Assembly: GCA_015277795.1 (NCBI GenBank)
Contig: CP063848.1
Span: forward strand, 496,001 to 560,000
Source: Massilia sp. UMI-21
Lineage (GTDB): Bacteria; Pseudomonadota; Gammaproteobacteria; Burkholderiales; Burkholderiaceae_D
Reading direction: 5' to 3'
Length of the DNA: 64,000 nt
The position numbers were made by a program, and so were the translations under genes. The stretch's first letter is position 1, and each line of letters begins with the position of its first letter. Below the pieces are notes generated by a model. The model had not been told where the DNA came from, made no database searches, and was given only the letters and a program-made list of their open reading frames with translations. Below, piece after piece: positions 27,313 through 36,233 of this stretch.

Positions 27313-29025
27313 ATGTTTTCCCGATTCGACACCAGTTTGCGGCTCTTCGGTGCGCTGATCATCGTCATCGTGGTGTGTCTTTCGACGCTGCCATACATGA
27401 GCAGCCGGCAGGCCAATACCACCCTGGATGCCCTCAAGGAAGGGGCGGCGAAGGAGCGCGCCTACAGTGCGGTACTGAGCCTGCTGAAGGATGCCGAAAC
27501 CGGCCAGCGCGGTTTCCTGATCGCCGGCGACGACGGCTTTCTGGAACCATACAACATCGGTGTCGCGGGTATCCCGGCGGCACTCGATGAACTGCAGGCG
27601 CACGCGTCGTCGGCGCCGGAACAAGCCCTGGTCGCACGCATAGCCGAGCTGAGCCATGCCAAGCTGCTCGAAATGGACAAGTCGATCCGGATCAAGAAGA
27701 GCGGAGATTCCCAGACTGCGCTGGACATGGTCGCCAGCCAGCGCGGCAAGCACCTGATGGACCAGTTGCGCGATCTGTTCGGCCGCCAGCTGCGCATCCT
27801 TGCGGACCAACGGAATCAGCTGCGCGAAGAGCTGTCCGTCACCTTGCGTTACAACACGGTGCTGGGCATCGGCGCCAGCCTGGCCGGATTCGTCCTGATC
27901 CTCTCCGCCATCTTCATCGCGACGAAAAGCCTGAACGAACGCTCGGAAGCCGCGGCGCGATCCCAGCAACTTGCCGAGAGCAATGCTTTGCTGGCGCAGC
28001 AGAGCGTGCTGCGTGCCGACCGCCAGGCGATCACGGCGGACATGCTGCAGGCGCTGGACAGTGTGAAGACGCCGGCGGAACTGGCGCGGGTCCTGCCGGT
28101 GTTCCTGCGCAAGCTGCTGCCGGCCACTTCCGGTGCAGTCTATCTCTACCGAAACTCGCGCGACATCCTCGAGCTGAAAGCATCCTGGGGCACGCCGGGC
28201 GAGGTGCCGGCCACGCTGTCGCCGGGCGACTGCTGGGGGCTGCGGCTCGGCAAAGTCCATGTCGCCAGCCGGCACCATGACCTGTGCTGCGACCACGGCG
28301 AGGCATGGCTCGCCGCCCATGAAACGCAAACCTGCGTGCCGATGATTTCCCAGGGCGACGTGATCGGTGTGCTGGTCATTGCTGCGGATCGGGGCGATGA
28401 CGGCGCACTCGACCATGCCCTGGTCGCCAGCCTCGCGGAGCAGCTCAGCCTGGCAGTCAGCAACGTCACCCTGAGGGAAACCCTGCGCCACCAGTCGACC
28501 GTCGATCCGCTTACCGGCCTGTACAACCGGCGCTTCTTCGACGAATCGCTCAAGCGTGAACTGGCACGCGCACGGCGTGTCGGCAATCCGTGTTCGGTCG
28601 TCATGGTCGACCTAGACCATTTCAAGCGCATCAACGACACCTACGGGCACGACGGCGGCGACCTGGTCCTCAAGGCCGCCGCGCGCGTCATCACCGAGCG
28701 GGTGCGTGCGAGCGACGTGGTGTGCCGGTATGGCGGCGAAGAGCTGGTGTTGATGCTGCCGGACTGCGGCGCCGACGAAGCCGCGCAGTGCGCCGAATCG
28801 ATCCGCGCTTCGCTGGCAGAATTGCCGATCCAGCACCTGGGCCAAAGCATCGCGGGCGTATCGGCCTCGTTCGGCGTTGCCCAATGTCCCGGCGATGCGG
28901 AAGGCGAACAGGAGCTCCTGCAGGCAGCCGACCGTGCGCTGTACGCGGCCAAGAAGGGCGGGCGCAACCGTGTCGTGGTAGCGGACGGCGCCCCGTCCGC
29001 ATCCGCGGTCGCGCTAGCCGTCTGA
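27313..29025 (+). CDS. CHASE3-GAF-GGDEF diguanylate cyclase
   Basis: Membrane sensor that makes cyclic di-GMP, 570 residues. Domains in order: first membrane helix (about 10-32), periplasmic CHASE3-like region (KDAETGQRGFLIAGDDGFLEPY), second helix (about 180-203), a GAF-like region (about 240-385) and the GGDEF domain (395-555). The active site reads GGEEL at residues 474-478, a competent variant, and an RxxD inhibitory site (RASD) sits five residues before it, so product feedback is expected. No EAL domain is fused. It stands alone, with a candidate promoter just upstream. Confidence 0.93.
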   Translation: MFSRFDTSLRLFGALIIVIVVCLSTLPYMSSRQANTTLDALKEGAAKERAYSAVLSLLKDAETGQRGFLIAGDDGFLEPYNIGVAGIPAALDELQAHASSAPEQALVARIAELSHAKLLEMDKSIRIKKSGDSQTALDMVASQRGKHLMDQLRDLFGRQLRILADQRNQLREELSVTLRYNTVLGIGASLAGFVLILSAIFIATKSLNERSEAAARSQQLAESNALLAQQSVLRADRQAITADMLQALDSVKTPAELARVLPVFLRKLLPATSGAVYLYRNSRDILELKASWGTPGEVPATLSPGDCWGLRLGKVHVASRHHDLCCDHGEAWLAAHETQTCVPMISQGDVIGVLVIAADRGDDGALDHALVASLAEQLSLAVSNVTLRETLRHQSTVDPLTGLYNRRFFDESLKRELARARRVGNPCSVVMVDLDHFKRINDTYGHDGGDLVLKAAARVITERVRASDVVCRYGGEELVLMLPDCGADEAAQCAESIRASLAELPIQHLGQSIAGVSASFGVAQCPGDAEGEQELLQAADRALYAAKKGGRNRVVVADGAPSASAVALAV

Positions 29026-29043
29026 GCGGCCGCCGGCGCAGGT

Positions 29044-29778
29044 TCAGCTTCGCCGCAAGGCGGTAAAGGCCGCAAACTCCCACGACCGGAATCCCACCAG
29101 CAGCGTGTAGCCGTCGCGCTCCTGCGGCGGCAGCCGGCGGTCGTTGCGGTGCAGGCGCGCCAGTTCGCCCGCCAGTTGCTCGATCTTTTGCGCCAGTTCC
29201 TGCGCGCTGGTGCTGGACAGCCGCGCGGGCAGGCACATCAGCGCTTCGCCCGGCCGGTCGAAGCCGCCGGCGAAATAGTCGGCCACCACGTGTTCGCGGA
29301 AGTAGCGCTGCACCGGACCGCCCGGCAGCCAGCGGAAAGCGTTCGACACGCGCAGGCTGTAGCGGTTCAGGGGCTTGAGTTCGATCAGCCCCAGACGGTC
29401 GAGCTCGGCAAGCAGGGTGATGCATTCCGGTTCGGTCAGGCGGTAGGTCTCGATCACCTGCTCCAGGCTCCAGTGCCCAAGACAGCAGATCGCCATCAGG
29501 AGCAGGTGCGGCTTGGCCACCAGCGAGGTTTCCTGCGGCAGGGTGAGGGCGTCGGCCTGCGGGCGGGCGTCGGCGGCGCGGCGCAGCACGTCTTCCAGTG
29601 CGATGCCGGTCACCTGGCAGATCTGGGCCAGGCGCGACAGGGCCATGTCCTTTTGCCCGAACATGCGCTTGACGCTCGATTCGCTCACGCCGATGCGTGC
29701 GGCCAGGTCCTTGTAGGTAATGCTGGCGGTGCGCAGTTCCGCGCGCAGCACGTCGAGTACCAGCTCCGGTGAACTCAT
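29044..29778 (-). CDS. HTH (XRE-like) transcriptional regulator
   Basis: A 244-residue regulator with an N-terminal helix-turn-helix (about residues 18-60: ITYKDLAARIGVSESSVKRMF then LAQICQVTGIALEDVL) and a C-terminal region of about 170 residues without a recognisable ligand domain. The middle part (EPECITLLAELDRLGLIEL) resembles a second winged-helix segment. The ATG at 29778 begins MSSPELVLDVL; the open frame continues upstream into the repeat element but reads as shadow. It converges with the GGDEF gene (18 bp gap). Its target is unknown. Confidence 0.83.
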   Translation of the reverse strand: MSSPELVLDVLRAELRTASITYKDLAARIGVSESSVKRMFGQKDMALSRLAQICQVTGIALEDVLRRAADARPQADALTLPQETSLVAKPHLLLMAICCLGHWSLEQVIETYRLTEPECITLLAELDRLGLIELKPLNRYSLRVSNAFRWLPGGPVQRYFREHVVADYFAGGFDRPGEALMCLPARLSSTSAQELAQKIEQLAGELARLHRNDRRLPPQERDGYTLLVGFRSWEFAAFTALRRS

Positions 29779-29844
29779 GGGCTTCCCGTGGTCGAAATGG
29801 TATGTCGAGTGAATGTACCTGCGAATGCTGCGCCGGGCAAGACC

Positions 29845-30015
29845 GTAGGGTGGCGCGGCTATACACTGGAGTCGGCCGGCCAGCGTCCTGTGCGCCGCCC
29901 ACGCGTTCAAACAGTGGCGGCACAGACGGACGGGCAGCGCAAGCGTGGTTTGAACGCGTGGGCGGCGTTGAGGGAGCGGGAATGCACCGGCCCCGGTGCA
30001 GCCGCGCCACCCTAC
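29845..30015. repeat. Dispersed inverted-repeat element, copy B
   Basis: A 171-bp intergenic element bounded by GTAGGGTGG (29845-29853) and CCACCCTAC (30007-30015). Its inner pair is the longest of the family: GCCGCCCACGCGTTCAAAC (29894-29912) against an exact inverse ending at about 29966. Extra short inverted sequences lie between outer and inner repeats. Same family as copies at 8940, 51151 and 59422. Confidence 0.85.
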
Positions 30016-30101
30016 AGGAACGGGGGCAAAAGGCGCGGGCACAAAAAAGGCGGGCACGCTTGCGCGGCCCGCCAAGGGGAAATCGGTCAGGAGGGCTGTC
30101 T

Positions 30102-30302
30102 TCAGTCGTCGTCCGCGACCAGCCTGGCCTTCTTCAGCATGCGCTTGGCCTCCTGCCGCTCGCTCGAGAGCGGCTTGGCGTGCGGCCCGGCGGCCCTGGC
30201 CTTGGCCAGGGCCGCGATCGGGTTGCGCGGCTTGCCGAAGTTCTGGGACGGCTCTATCCGCAGCCGCATCTTCTGCCGCGTCGCCAGTGCCTTGTTTGCC
30301 AT
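30102..30302 (-). CDS. Small basic hypothetical protein
   Basis: A 66-residue, Lys/Arg/Ala-rich protein (MANKALATRQKMRLRIEP ... KRMLKKARLVADDD). AAGGAG lies 8 bp before the ATG at 30302, which supports real translation. There is no signal peptide or known domain; the composition suggests nucleic-acid binding, but that is only inference. It lies 25 bp downstream of hslU on the same strand and may be read from the hslVU transcript. Confidence 0.65.
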   Translation of the reverse strand: MANKALATRQKMRLRIEPSQNFGKPRNPIAALAKARAAGPHAKPLSSERQEAKRMLKKARLVADDD

Positions 30303-30327
30303 CCCCGCTGCTCCTTTTGATAGAAAA

Positions 30328-31680
30328 TTAAAGGACGTAGCGCGACAGGTCGACGTTGACCGAGAGCGCATCGAGCCGGTCGTTGACATAGGCGGCATCG
30401 ACGGTGACCGTCTGGTCCTTCTCGAGGCCGGCCGTGAACGAGACTTCCTCGAGCAGCTTTTCCATCACCGTGTACAGGCGGCGCGCGCCGATGTTCTCGG
30501 TGCGCTCATTGACCGAGAACGCGATCTCGGCCAGGCGGTGGATGCCTTCATCGGTGAAGTCGACCCGCACGCCTTCGGTGGCCAGCAGCGCTTCGTACTG
30601 CTTGGTCAGGCTGGCGTCGGTCGAGGTCAGGATGCTCTTGAAGTCGTCGATCGACAGAGATTCGAGTTCGACGCGGATCGGGAAGCGGCCCTGCAGCTCC
30701 GGGATCAGGTCCGACGGTTTCGACAAATGGAAGGCGCCCGAGGCGATGAACAGGATGTGGTCGGTCTTGATCATGCCGTACTTGGTGTTGACCGTCGTGC
30801 CCTCGACCAGCGGCAGCAGGTCGCGCTGCACGCCGGCGCGCGAGACGTCGGCGCCGCCGTGTTCCGAGCGGGTCGCGATCTTGTCGATCTCGTCCAGGAA
30901 CACGATGCCGTTCTGTTCGACGTTGGCGATTGCCTTCTGCTTCAGCTCGTCCTCGTTGACGAGCTTGGCTGCTTCCTCGTCGACCAGCAGCTTCATCGCA
31001 TCCTTGATCTTCATCTTGCGCGATTTCTTGCGTGCGCCGCCGACGCCGGCGAACATCGACTTGATCTGCTCGGTCATTTCTTCCATGCCCGGCGGCGCCA
31101 TGATTTCCATCTGCGGCGCCGGCTCGGCCACGTCGATCTCGATCTCGCGGTCGTCGAGCGCGCCTTCGCGCAGGCGCTTGCGGAAGGTCTGGCGGGTGGC
31201 GTCGCCTTCCTTGTTGTCGGCACTGTTCACGTTGAAACCGAAGTCGCGCGCCGGCGGCACCAGGATGTCGATGACGCGGTCTTCGGCCGCATCCTCGGCG
31301 TGCTGGCGCACCTTCTTCTGTTCGCTGGCGCGGGTCTGCTTGACGCCGATGTCGATCAGGTCGCGGATGATGGTGTCGACGTCGCGCCCGACATAGCCGA
31401 CCTCGGTGAACTTGGTCGCTTCGATCTTGATGAACGGCGCGTCGGCCAGTTTGGCCAGGCGGCGCGCGATCTCGGTCTTGCCGACGCCGGTCGGGCCGAT
31501 CATCAGGATGTTCTTCGGGGTGATCTCGTGGCGCAGCGGCTCGGCGACCTGCTGGAGGCGCCAGCGGTTGCGCAGCGCGATCGCGACCGCGCGCTTGGCC
31601 TTGCCCTGGCCGACCACGTGCTTGTCCAGCTCCGAGACGATCTCGGGCGGCGTCATGTTCATGATGGGGGACTGGTTCAT
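30328..31680 (-). CDS. hslU: ATP-dependent protease ATPase subunit HslU
   Basis: AAA+ unfoldase of the HslUV (ClpQY) protease. The 450-residue protein has [21 protein letters not shown], Walker [18 protein letters not shown], the pore loop GYVGRDV, the family-specific I-domain insert (about 115-245), Walker [13 protein letters not shown] and the sensor-2 region [17 protein letters not shown]; it ends in SRYVL, like the C-terminus that docks into HslV. The ATG at 31680 overlaps the hslV stop by four bases; an ATG at 31662 is a possible alternative. Confidence 0.97.
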   Translation of the reverse strand: MNQSPIMNMTPPEIVSELDKHVVGQGKAKRAVAIALRNRWRLQQVAEPLRHEITPKNILMIGPTGVGKTEIARRLAKLADAPFIKIEATKFTEVGYVGRDVDTIIRDLIDIGVKQTRASEQKKVRQHAEDAAEDRVIDILVPPARDFGFNVNSADNKEGDATRQTFRKRLREGALDDREIEIDVAEPAPQMEIMAPPGMEEMTEQIKSMFAGVGGARKKSRKMKIKDAMKLLVDEEAAKLVNEDELKQKAIANVEQNGIVFLDEIDKIATRSEHGGADVSRAGVQRDLLPLVEGTTVNTKYGMIKTDHILFIASGAFHLSKPSDLIPELQGRFPIRVELESLSIDDFKSILTSTDASLTKQYEALLATEGVRVDFTDEGIHRLAEIAFSVNERTENIGARRLYTVMEKLLEEVSFTAGLEKDQTVTVDAAYVNDRLDALSVNVDLSRYVL

Positions 31681-32213
31681 TCCAGGGTCTCGATGATGTG
31701 GTTCAAGTTGGTGTAGATGCACAGCTCGCCCGCGATGGTGAGCGCCTTCTTGATGATCTCGGCTGGCGCCATCTCGGTGTTTTCGTACAGGGCCTTGGCG
31801 GCCGAATGGGCGTACACGCCGCCCGAGCCGATCGCGCCGAGGCCGTCTTCGGGTTCGAGCACGTCGCCGTTGCCGGTGATGATCAGGGTCGACTCCTTGT
31901 CGGCCACCAGCAGCATCGCCTCGAGCTTGCTCAGCATGCGGTCGGTGCGCCAGTCCTTGGCCAGCTCGACCGAGGCGCGCAGCAGGTTACCCTGGTGCTT
32001 TTCCAGCTTGGCTTCGAAGCGATCGAGCAGGGTGAAGGCGTCGGCGGTGGCGCCGGCGAATCCGCACAGGACCTTGCCTTGGTACAGCTTGCGCACCTTG
32101 CGCGCCGAGCCCTTCATGACGACGTTGCCCAGCGTGACCTGGCCATCGCCGCCCAGCGCAACCTGGTTGCCGCGCCTCACGCTGACGATGGTGGTGCCGT
32201 GAAATTGTTCCAT
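31677..32213 (-). CDS. hslV: ATP-dependent protease proteolytic subunit HslV
   Basis: Proteasome-like threonine peptidase, 178 residues. After removal of the short propeptide the N-terminal nucleophile Thr is exposed in [11 protein letters not shown]; the core motifs [20 protein letters not shown] and [20 protein letters not shown] segment (read as [16 protein letters not shown]) follow. First gene of the hslVU pair; its promoter must lie in the 190 bp shared with the divergent toxin-antitoxin operon. Confidence 0.97.
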   Translation of the reverse strand: MEQFHGTTIVSVRRGNQVALGGDGQVTLGNVVMKGSARKVRKLYQGKVLCGFAGATADAFTLLDRFEAKLEKHQGNLLRASVELAKDWRTDRMLSKLEAMLLVADKESTLIITGNGDVLEPEDGLGAIGSGGVYAHSAAKALYENTEMAPAEIIKKALTIAGELCIYTNLNHIIETLE

Positions 32214-32305
32214 ATTTTGCCTCGTGGTTGTCTAGCCACCCGCAGATGGGGTGGGTGCACTGAATTGCAAGATGAGCTCAGCCTGAATTCGTGGTGCACG
32301 TATCC

Positions 32306-32395
32306 GTCCAAAAAATCTGTGTGTCCACGTTACGTGGACATTGACAGCTTGCTGGACGTTGTCCAAAATATCTATGTATCACCTAAAGTGGACAA
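32306..32395 (+). promoter_or_regulatory. TGGAC/GTCCA half-site array upstream of AbiE-like operon
   Basis: Two related units: GTCCAAAAAATCTGTGTGTC (32306-32325) and GTCCAAAATATCTATGTATC (32361-32380) match at 17 of 20 positions and are each followed 7-8 bp later by GTGGACA. Within them are a perfect 17-bp palindrome, GTCCACGT-T-ACGTGGAC (32323-32339), and TGGAC-GTT-GTCCA (32353-32365). The units are spaced 55 bp apart, near five helical turns. The array ends about 10 bp before the ATG of the AbiEi-type gene, as expected for an antitoxin operator. Confidence 0.6.
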
Positions 32396-32404
32396 TCTAC
32401 ATTG

Positions 32405-33451
32405 ATGGACGCCTCGATGACCCCTATGCCATCACATGGCGACATCTCTTTCCTGGGCAAAGCGACGGAGGCCCTCCATCAGGCTACCGGGCTCCATGCT
32501 CGTGTCGCCAGGGAGCAGGAATTCACGCATGACGGCTTGCTGGTGGTCGATGCCGATCACGGACTCACCCATGAGCTGCCCTTCGGAGTCAAACCTGTGA
32601 TCGACCGTCGCGACCAACTGCTGCGCTTCAAGGCGCGGCATGGCGCTAGCTTGTTGATTACACGATGGGTCAGCAATGCCATGGCGAATGAATGTCGTCA
32701 GATCGATCTTCAGTTTATTGACCAGGCAGGAAATTGCTTCTTACGGCAGCCAGGCTTGTACGTGTATGTGTCGGGCCGAAGAGAGAGTGCCAGGGAAAAT
32801 CCGGCAGCAACGCGGGGATTGACGCTTGCTGCGCTGCGCCTTGTTTTCGCCATCCTGGCACGGCCCGACATCCTCAACACCAGTGTCCGAAAGATGGCAG
32901 AGATGGCATCCATTTCTCATGGAGCAGTCGGTGGCGCATTGGCCACGCTTGAAGAGATGGGATTGCTGAGCAATCCGAGGTCGGGTCAACGCATGCTGGT
33001 AGCGCCCCAGCGATGGCTCGACGCCTGGACCGAGGGATATCTGGGCCGTCTTCGTCCCAAGCTGGAAACGATCAGGATGAGCTCTGCCAGTCCGTTCGCG
33101 ACTTTGATCGAACGGGTGAATCCGCGGATGCGCGAAGTGGCATTGGGTGGCGAGGTGGCCGCAACGTATCGGCACTTTGGACTGAAACCAGGGACATTGA
33201 GTCTGTATGTCAACTTTGGGGATCCGCAGGTCGTGAAAGAGCTCGTGCGCGAACTCAAGCTACGTCGCGATCCCGGGGGGCCAGTGGAATTGGTCAGCAT
33301 GTTCTGGAACGCGAACGAACTGCTAAGTTTCCCGACTGTTCCAGACGCCCTGATCTATGCAGACCTAATCGGCATTGGCGATGCACGAACCATGGAAGTC
33401 GCGGAAAAATTGCGGAAGGATATCTGCTTCGATGTTGAAAGTCAGGCCTGA
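32405..33451 (+). CDS. AbiEi-family antitoxin/transcriptional regulator (type IV TA)
   Basis: A 348-residue protein resembling the AbiEi_2 group of type IV antitoxins. A winged helix-turn-helix lies in the middle (about residues 142-190: LRLVFAILARPDIL, VRKMAEMASISHGAVGGALA, LEEMGLLSN), followed by the family-like RWLDAWTEGYLGRLRPKLE and a C-terminal domain of about 120 residues. In AbiE systems the antitoxin represses its own operon and counters the toxin without direct binding. The ATG at 32405 is chosen; a TTG directly before it and ATGs at 32417 and 32426 are possible. Codon third positions are much richer in A/T than in flanking genes, which suggests transfer. It overlaps the toxin gene by 20 bp. 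Confidence 0.78.
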   Translation: MDASMTPMPSHGDISFLGKATEALHQATGLHARVAREQEFTHDGLLVVDADHGLTHELPFGVKPVIDRRDQLLRFKARHGASLLITRWVSNAMANECRQIDLQFIDQAGNCFLRQPGLYVYVSGRRESARENPAATRGLTLAALRLVFAILARPDILNTSVRKMAEMASISHGAVGGALATLEEMGLLSNPRSGQRMLVAPQRWLDAWTEGYLGRLRPKLETIRMSSASPFATLIERVNPRMREVALGGEVAATYRHFGLKPGTLSLYVNFGDPQVVKELVRELKLRRDPGGPVELVSMFWNANELLSFPTVPDALIYADLIGIGDARTMEVAEKLRKDICFDVESQA

Positions 33452-34259
33452 TAAGCCCCTCTCCGATACGCTGCTGGCGCTGATCCGCACGCTCGACGCA
33501 GTCATGAAACAACTGGTGATACCGTATTTCGTCATCGGCGCAAGTGCACGCGATATCCTCGTCGAGCATGTGTACGGACTCGACACTGGACGTGCAACCA
33601 GAGATATCGATTTCGCTGTCGCCATCTCTTCATGGGCCGACTACGACCGGCTCAAAGCGGCGCTTGCCGTCACCGGAGAATTTACCCTCAGCGCAAACGC
33701 ACATCGCCTCATGTTCGGTACGGATGAGGGCGCGTACCCACTTGATCTCGTGCCTTTCGATGGTGTTGAAAAAGAAGGCGAAATCGCATGGCCGCCAAGC
33801 GGTGAATCCGTCATGAATGTGGCGGGATATGGCGACGCATACGCCAGTGCGCTCGACATCGGCATCGCTCCTGATTTGCAGGTCAAGATCGTGTCCCTTC
33901 CAGCCATGGTCGTGCTCAAGATACTGGCGTGGAACGACCGTCCCGAGCGGGACAAACATGCCTCCGACGTTCTTCTTGTCCTGCGCAGCTACCACCAGGC
34001 CGGTCAATTCGACAGGCTCTACGACGAAGCGCTGGATCTGCTTGAGCAGTACGATTACGAGCTCGAACTCGCTGGAGCCGCACTGCTCGGGAGCGATGCA
34101 CAGCGCGACATTGCGGTGGATGTACTGGCCCAGGTCAGGCAAGTGTTTGCAAGCGAAAGAATCCTGGACAAGTTTACTGTCCAGATGATGAAAGGCTATC
34201 CGGGGACGGTCGCGCGTGCGAGACGGCTGATGCAGGCATTCCTGGACAATATCGGCTGA
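33432..34259 (+). CDS. AbiEii-like nucleotidyltransferase toxin
   Basis: A 275-residue DNA polymerase beta-type nucleotidyltransferase. The active site is seen as FVIGASARDIL (Gly-Ser-like loop, residues 34-43), the metal pair Asp58 and Asp60 in GRATRDIDFAV, and a third acidic residue Asp105 in YPLDLVPFD; later LKILAWNDRPERDKHASD follows, as in AbiEii/AbiGii-family proteins. Relatives modify RNA or nucleotides to halt growth during phage attack. It overlaps the antitoxin gene by 20 bp, so translation is coupled. Base composition is like its partner and unlike the chromosome around it. Activity against phage is inferred from family only. Confidence 0.78.
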   Translation: MLKVRPDKPLSDTLLALIRTLDAVMKQLVIPYFVIGASARDILVEHVYGLDTGRATRDIDFAVAISSWADYDRLKAALAVTGEFTLSANAHRLMFGTDEGAYPLDLVPFDGVEKEGEIAWPPSGESVMNVAGYGDAYASALDIGIAPDLQVKIVSLPAMVVLKILAWNDRPERDKHASDVLLVLRSYHQAGQFDRLYDEALDLLEQYDYELELAGAALLGSDAQRDIAVDVLAQVRQVFASERILDKFTVQMMKGYPGTVARARRLMQAFLDNIG

Positions 34260-34286
34260 CCCGAGGGACGGATACCGCCCTGCATG

Positions 34287-35573
34287 TCAGTAGCGGTGCG
34301 GATAAAGCCGGACAGCGCTGTCTTCGTGGCCGTAGCCGAGCAGGCGCAGCAGGGCGGCGACCAGGTGGTTCAGCTCGCGCAGCTCGACCCGCCGTTGCTG
34401 ACCGGTATGCAGGCGCAGCCGGCCCTGCAGTGCGGTGGCACAGGCATAGTCCATGCGCGCCAGGCGCGAACAGTCCAGCACCAGCAATTCGCGCCCTTCG
34501 GCATAGGCGTCGATGGCGTCCAGCAGCGCCGCGCACTCGCCCAGCGCCAGCGCCGGCAGCAGGAAACGGTCGCCCGCGCCCGGGGCAGGGGCGGCGGTCG
34601 AGACGTGCTTCGGGGTGTCGAACGAGGGCGGCGAGACTTCGAAGGTGACGCAATAGTCCATCGCCGATTCCTCGAAGTCCTTTTCGCGCCTGGACAGAAG
34701 CAGCAATTCGAGCAGCAGCAGCCAGGGCGCCTCGCCCGCGCCGCGCTCGCCGATCACCAGCATGGGGCGCAGGGTCGCCATCAGGGTGTCGGCGCCGGCC
34801 AGCACCAGTTCGCGTCCTTCCTGGCGCAGCGACTGCAAGGCCTCCAGCAGCAGGGCGCAGCCTTCGGCAGTGGCGCTGCGCACCGCACCGAGCTCGACGC
34901 GCACCAGCGGAGCAGGCGCTGCGAGCAGGCGCTGCAGGCGCGGGGCGATGCCGCTGTCGAGCACAGGGCCGAGGCTTTCGGTAGCGGTCACCCCGGTCAG
35001 TTGCTGCGCATCCTCGACCGGCTGCAGCGGTTTCCAGGCCGGCGGCGAAGTCTCGAAGTGGCTGGCGTAGTCGATGGCGATGCTCTCGAACTGGGCTTCC
35101 TGGCCGGTGGCCTGGTACAGGTCGAACAGCATCCACCACGGCAGGCGTTCGTGCTGGCCGAACTGGGGCAGGCTGTCGCGCAGCAACGTCTCGGCGGCGG
35201 CGGCCTGGCCGTTGGCGAACAGGATCGCGCTTTCCTCGACCGCCGGGGCGGTGGCCGGCACGGCTGCGGCATCCGGCAATTCGTCGGGGCCGGCGGCGGA
35301 CGCCGGGTCCGGCAGGGGCAGGGCGGCGGGGCGGCGCGCCGCGCTGCCCCAGGCCGGCTCGTCGTCGAAGATGGCCGAGCTCATCTCCAGTTCGATCTCG
35401 TCGATCTTGGCGGCGGTAGCGCGTGCGATGGCGCGCTGGCGCTCGCGTTCAGCTTCGCTGTCGAGACGCGAGGGCTCACCGGCACGCAGGCGCGTGTCCG
35501 GCATGGACATGCCTGCAGGCGCATCCCCGTCCGGCGCGTGACTCTTTTTCTTCAGGAAGGAGAACAGCCCCAT
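34287..35573 (-). CDS. STAS-like domain protein with duplicated module
   Basis: A 428-residue cytoplasmic protein. Two related blocks can be seen: one with FESIAIDYASHFETSPPAW followed by LVRVELGAVRSATAEGCALLLEAL, the other with FEESAMDYCVTFEVSPPSF followed by LLVLDCSRLARMDYACATALQGRL. The second half of each block looks like a STAS domain (beta strand, acidic loop, helix), the fold used by anti-sigma antagonists. The N-terminal 130 residues are low-complexity (Ala/Pro/Glu). ATG at 35573 (MGLFSFLKKK) is preceded by no clear ribosome site. Function is unknown; it lies downstream of dksA, behind a terminator. Confidence 0.65.
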   Translation of the reverse strand: MGLFSFLKKKSHAPDGDAPAGMSMPDTRLRAGEPSRLDSEAERERQRAIARATAAKIDEIELEMSSAIFDDEPAWGSAARRPAALPLPDPASAAGPDELPDAAAVPATAPAVEESAILFANGQAAAAETLLRDSLPQFGQHERLPWWMLFDLYQATGQEAQFESIAIDYASHFETSPPAWKPLQPVEDAQQLTGVTATESLGPVLDSGIAPRLQRLLAAPAPLVRVELGAVRSATAEGCALLLEALQSLRQEGRELVLAGADTLMATLRPMLVIGERGAGEAPWLLLLELLLLSRREKDFEESAMDYCVTFEVSPPSFDTPKHVSTAAPAPGAGDRFLLPALALGECAALLDAIDAYAEGRELLVLDCSRLARMDYACATALQGRLRLHTGQQRRVELRELNHLVAALLRLLGYGHEDSAVRLYPHRY

Positions 35574-35727
35574 GGTCCCCAATGGATAAATGAACAAGTC
35601 TTCAGCACGAGCATGACGGTAGCACGGCTGCGTGCCTTATGCGCTGCGCGCACGCGTCTGTGCGACATGCTAGTGTATCCCAAGGGAAATAAAACATATG
35701 CACCCCAGAGCTTCCCAGGCACAAAAG

Positions 35728-35762
35728 AAAAAAGCATGCACCTGGCGGGGCATGCTTTTTTT
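35728..35762. terminator. Bidirectional terminator downstream of dksA
   Basis: AAAAAAGCATGC (35728-35739) and GCATGCTTTTTT (35750-35761) form a perfect 12-bp stem with an 10-base loop and give a U-run on either strand. It lies about 20 bp beyond the dksA stop (minus strand). Confidence 0.88.
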
Positions 35763-35780
35763 GGTGGAGTGGCGGTGCGA

Positions 35781-36233
35781 TCAGTCGCCGTACAGCTTCT
35801 GCTTCAGTTCGCGGCGCTGCTGCGCCTCCAGCGACAGGGTCGCGGTAGGGCGGGCGATCAGGCGCGGGATGCCGATCGGCTCGCCGGTTTCTTCGCACCA
35901 GCCGTACTCGCCGTTTTCGATGGCCTGCAGCGATTGCTGGACCTTCTTGAGCAGCTTGCGTTCGCGGTCGCGGGTGCGCAGTTCCAGCGCGTGTTCTTCT
36001 TCGATGGTCGCGCGGTCGGCCGGGTCGGGTACCAGCACGGTTTCGCGCAGGTGTTCCGTGGTCTCGCCGGCATTCTTGAGCAGCTCCTTTTCGAGCTCCT
36101 GCAGGCGGTTGCGGAAGAACGCCAGCTGTGCCGGATTCATGTAGTCGTCGTCGCTCATCGCCCGAATTTCTTCTTCCGTCAGAAGGCGTTCTTCGAGCTG
36201 CGCGGCGGTATTCGGTTTCGTTGTTTTAGTCAT
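35781..36233 (-). CDS. dksA: RNA polymerase-binding protein DksA, degenerate zinc finger
   Basis: A 150-residue secondary-channel factor that works with ppGpp to adjust transcription initiation. The coiled-coil tip DDDYMNPAQLAFFRNRLQ and the DPADRATIEEEHALELRTRDRERKL helix are typical. The C-terminal finger that normally has four Cys reads YGWCEETGEPIGIPRLIARPTATLSLEAQ-like: only one Cys remains, with Thr, Thr/Ala and Ala at the other positions. So it should fold without zinc, like DksA2-type proteins. The gene upstream encodes a CobW-type GTPase, another zinc-linked family. Confidence 0.94.
   Translation of the reverse strand: MTKTTKPNTAAQLEERLLTEEEIRAMSDDDYMNPAQLAFFRNRLQELEKELLKNAGETTEHLRETVLVPDPADRATIEEEHALELRTRDRERKLLKKVQQSLQAIENGEYGWCEETGEPIGIPRLIARPTATLSLEAQQRRELKQKLYGD

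Noticed and set aside
29788..31716. A 642-codon plus-strand open frame spanning repeat copy B and hslU
   Set aside because: Most of it is antisense to hslU, its composition is shadow-like, and the start lies inside the repeat element's flank.
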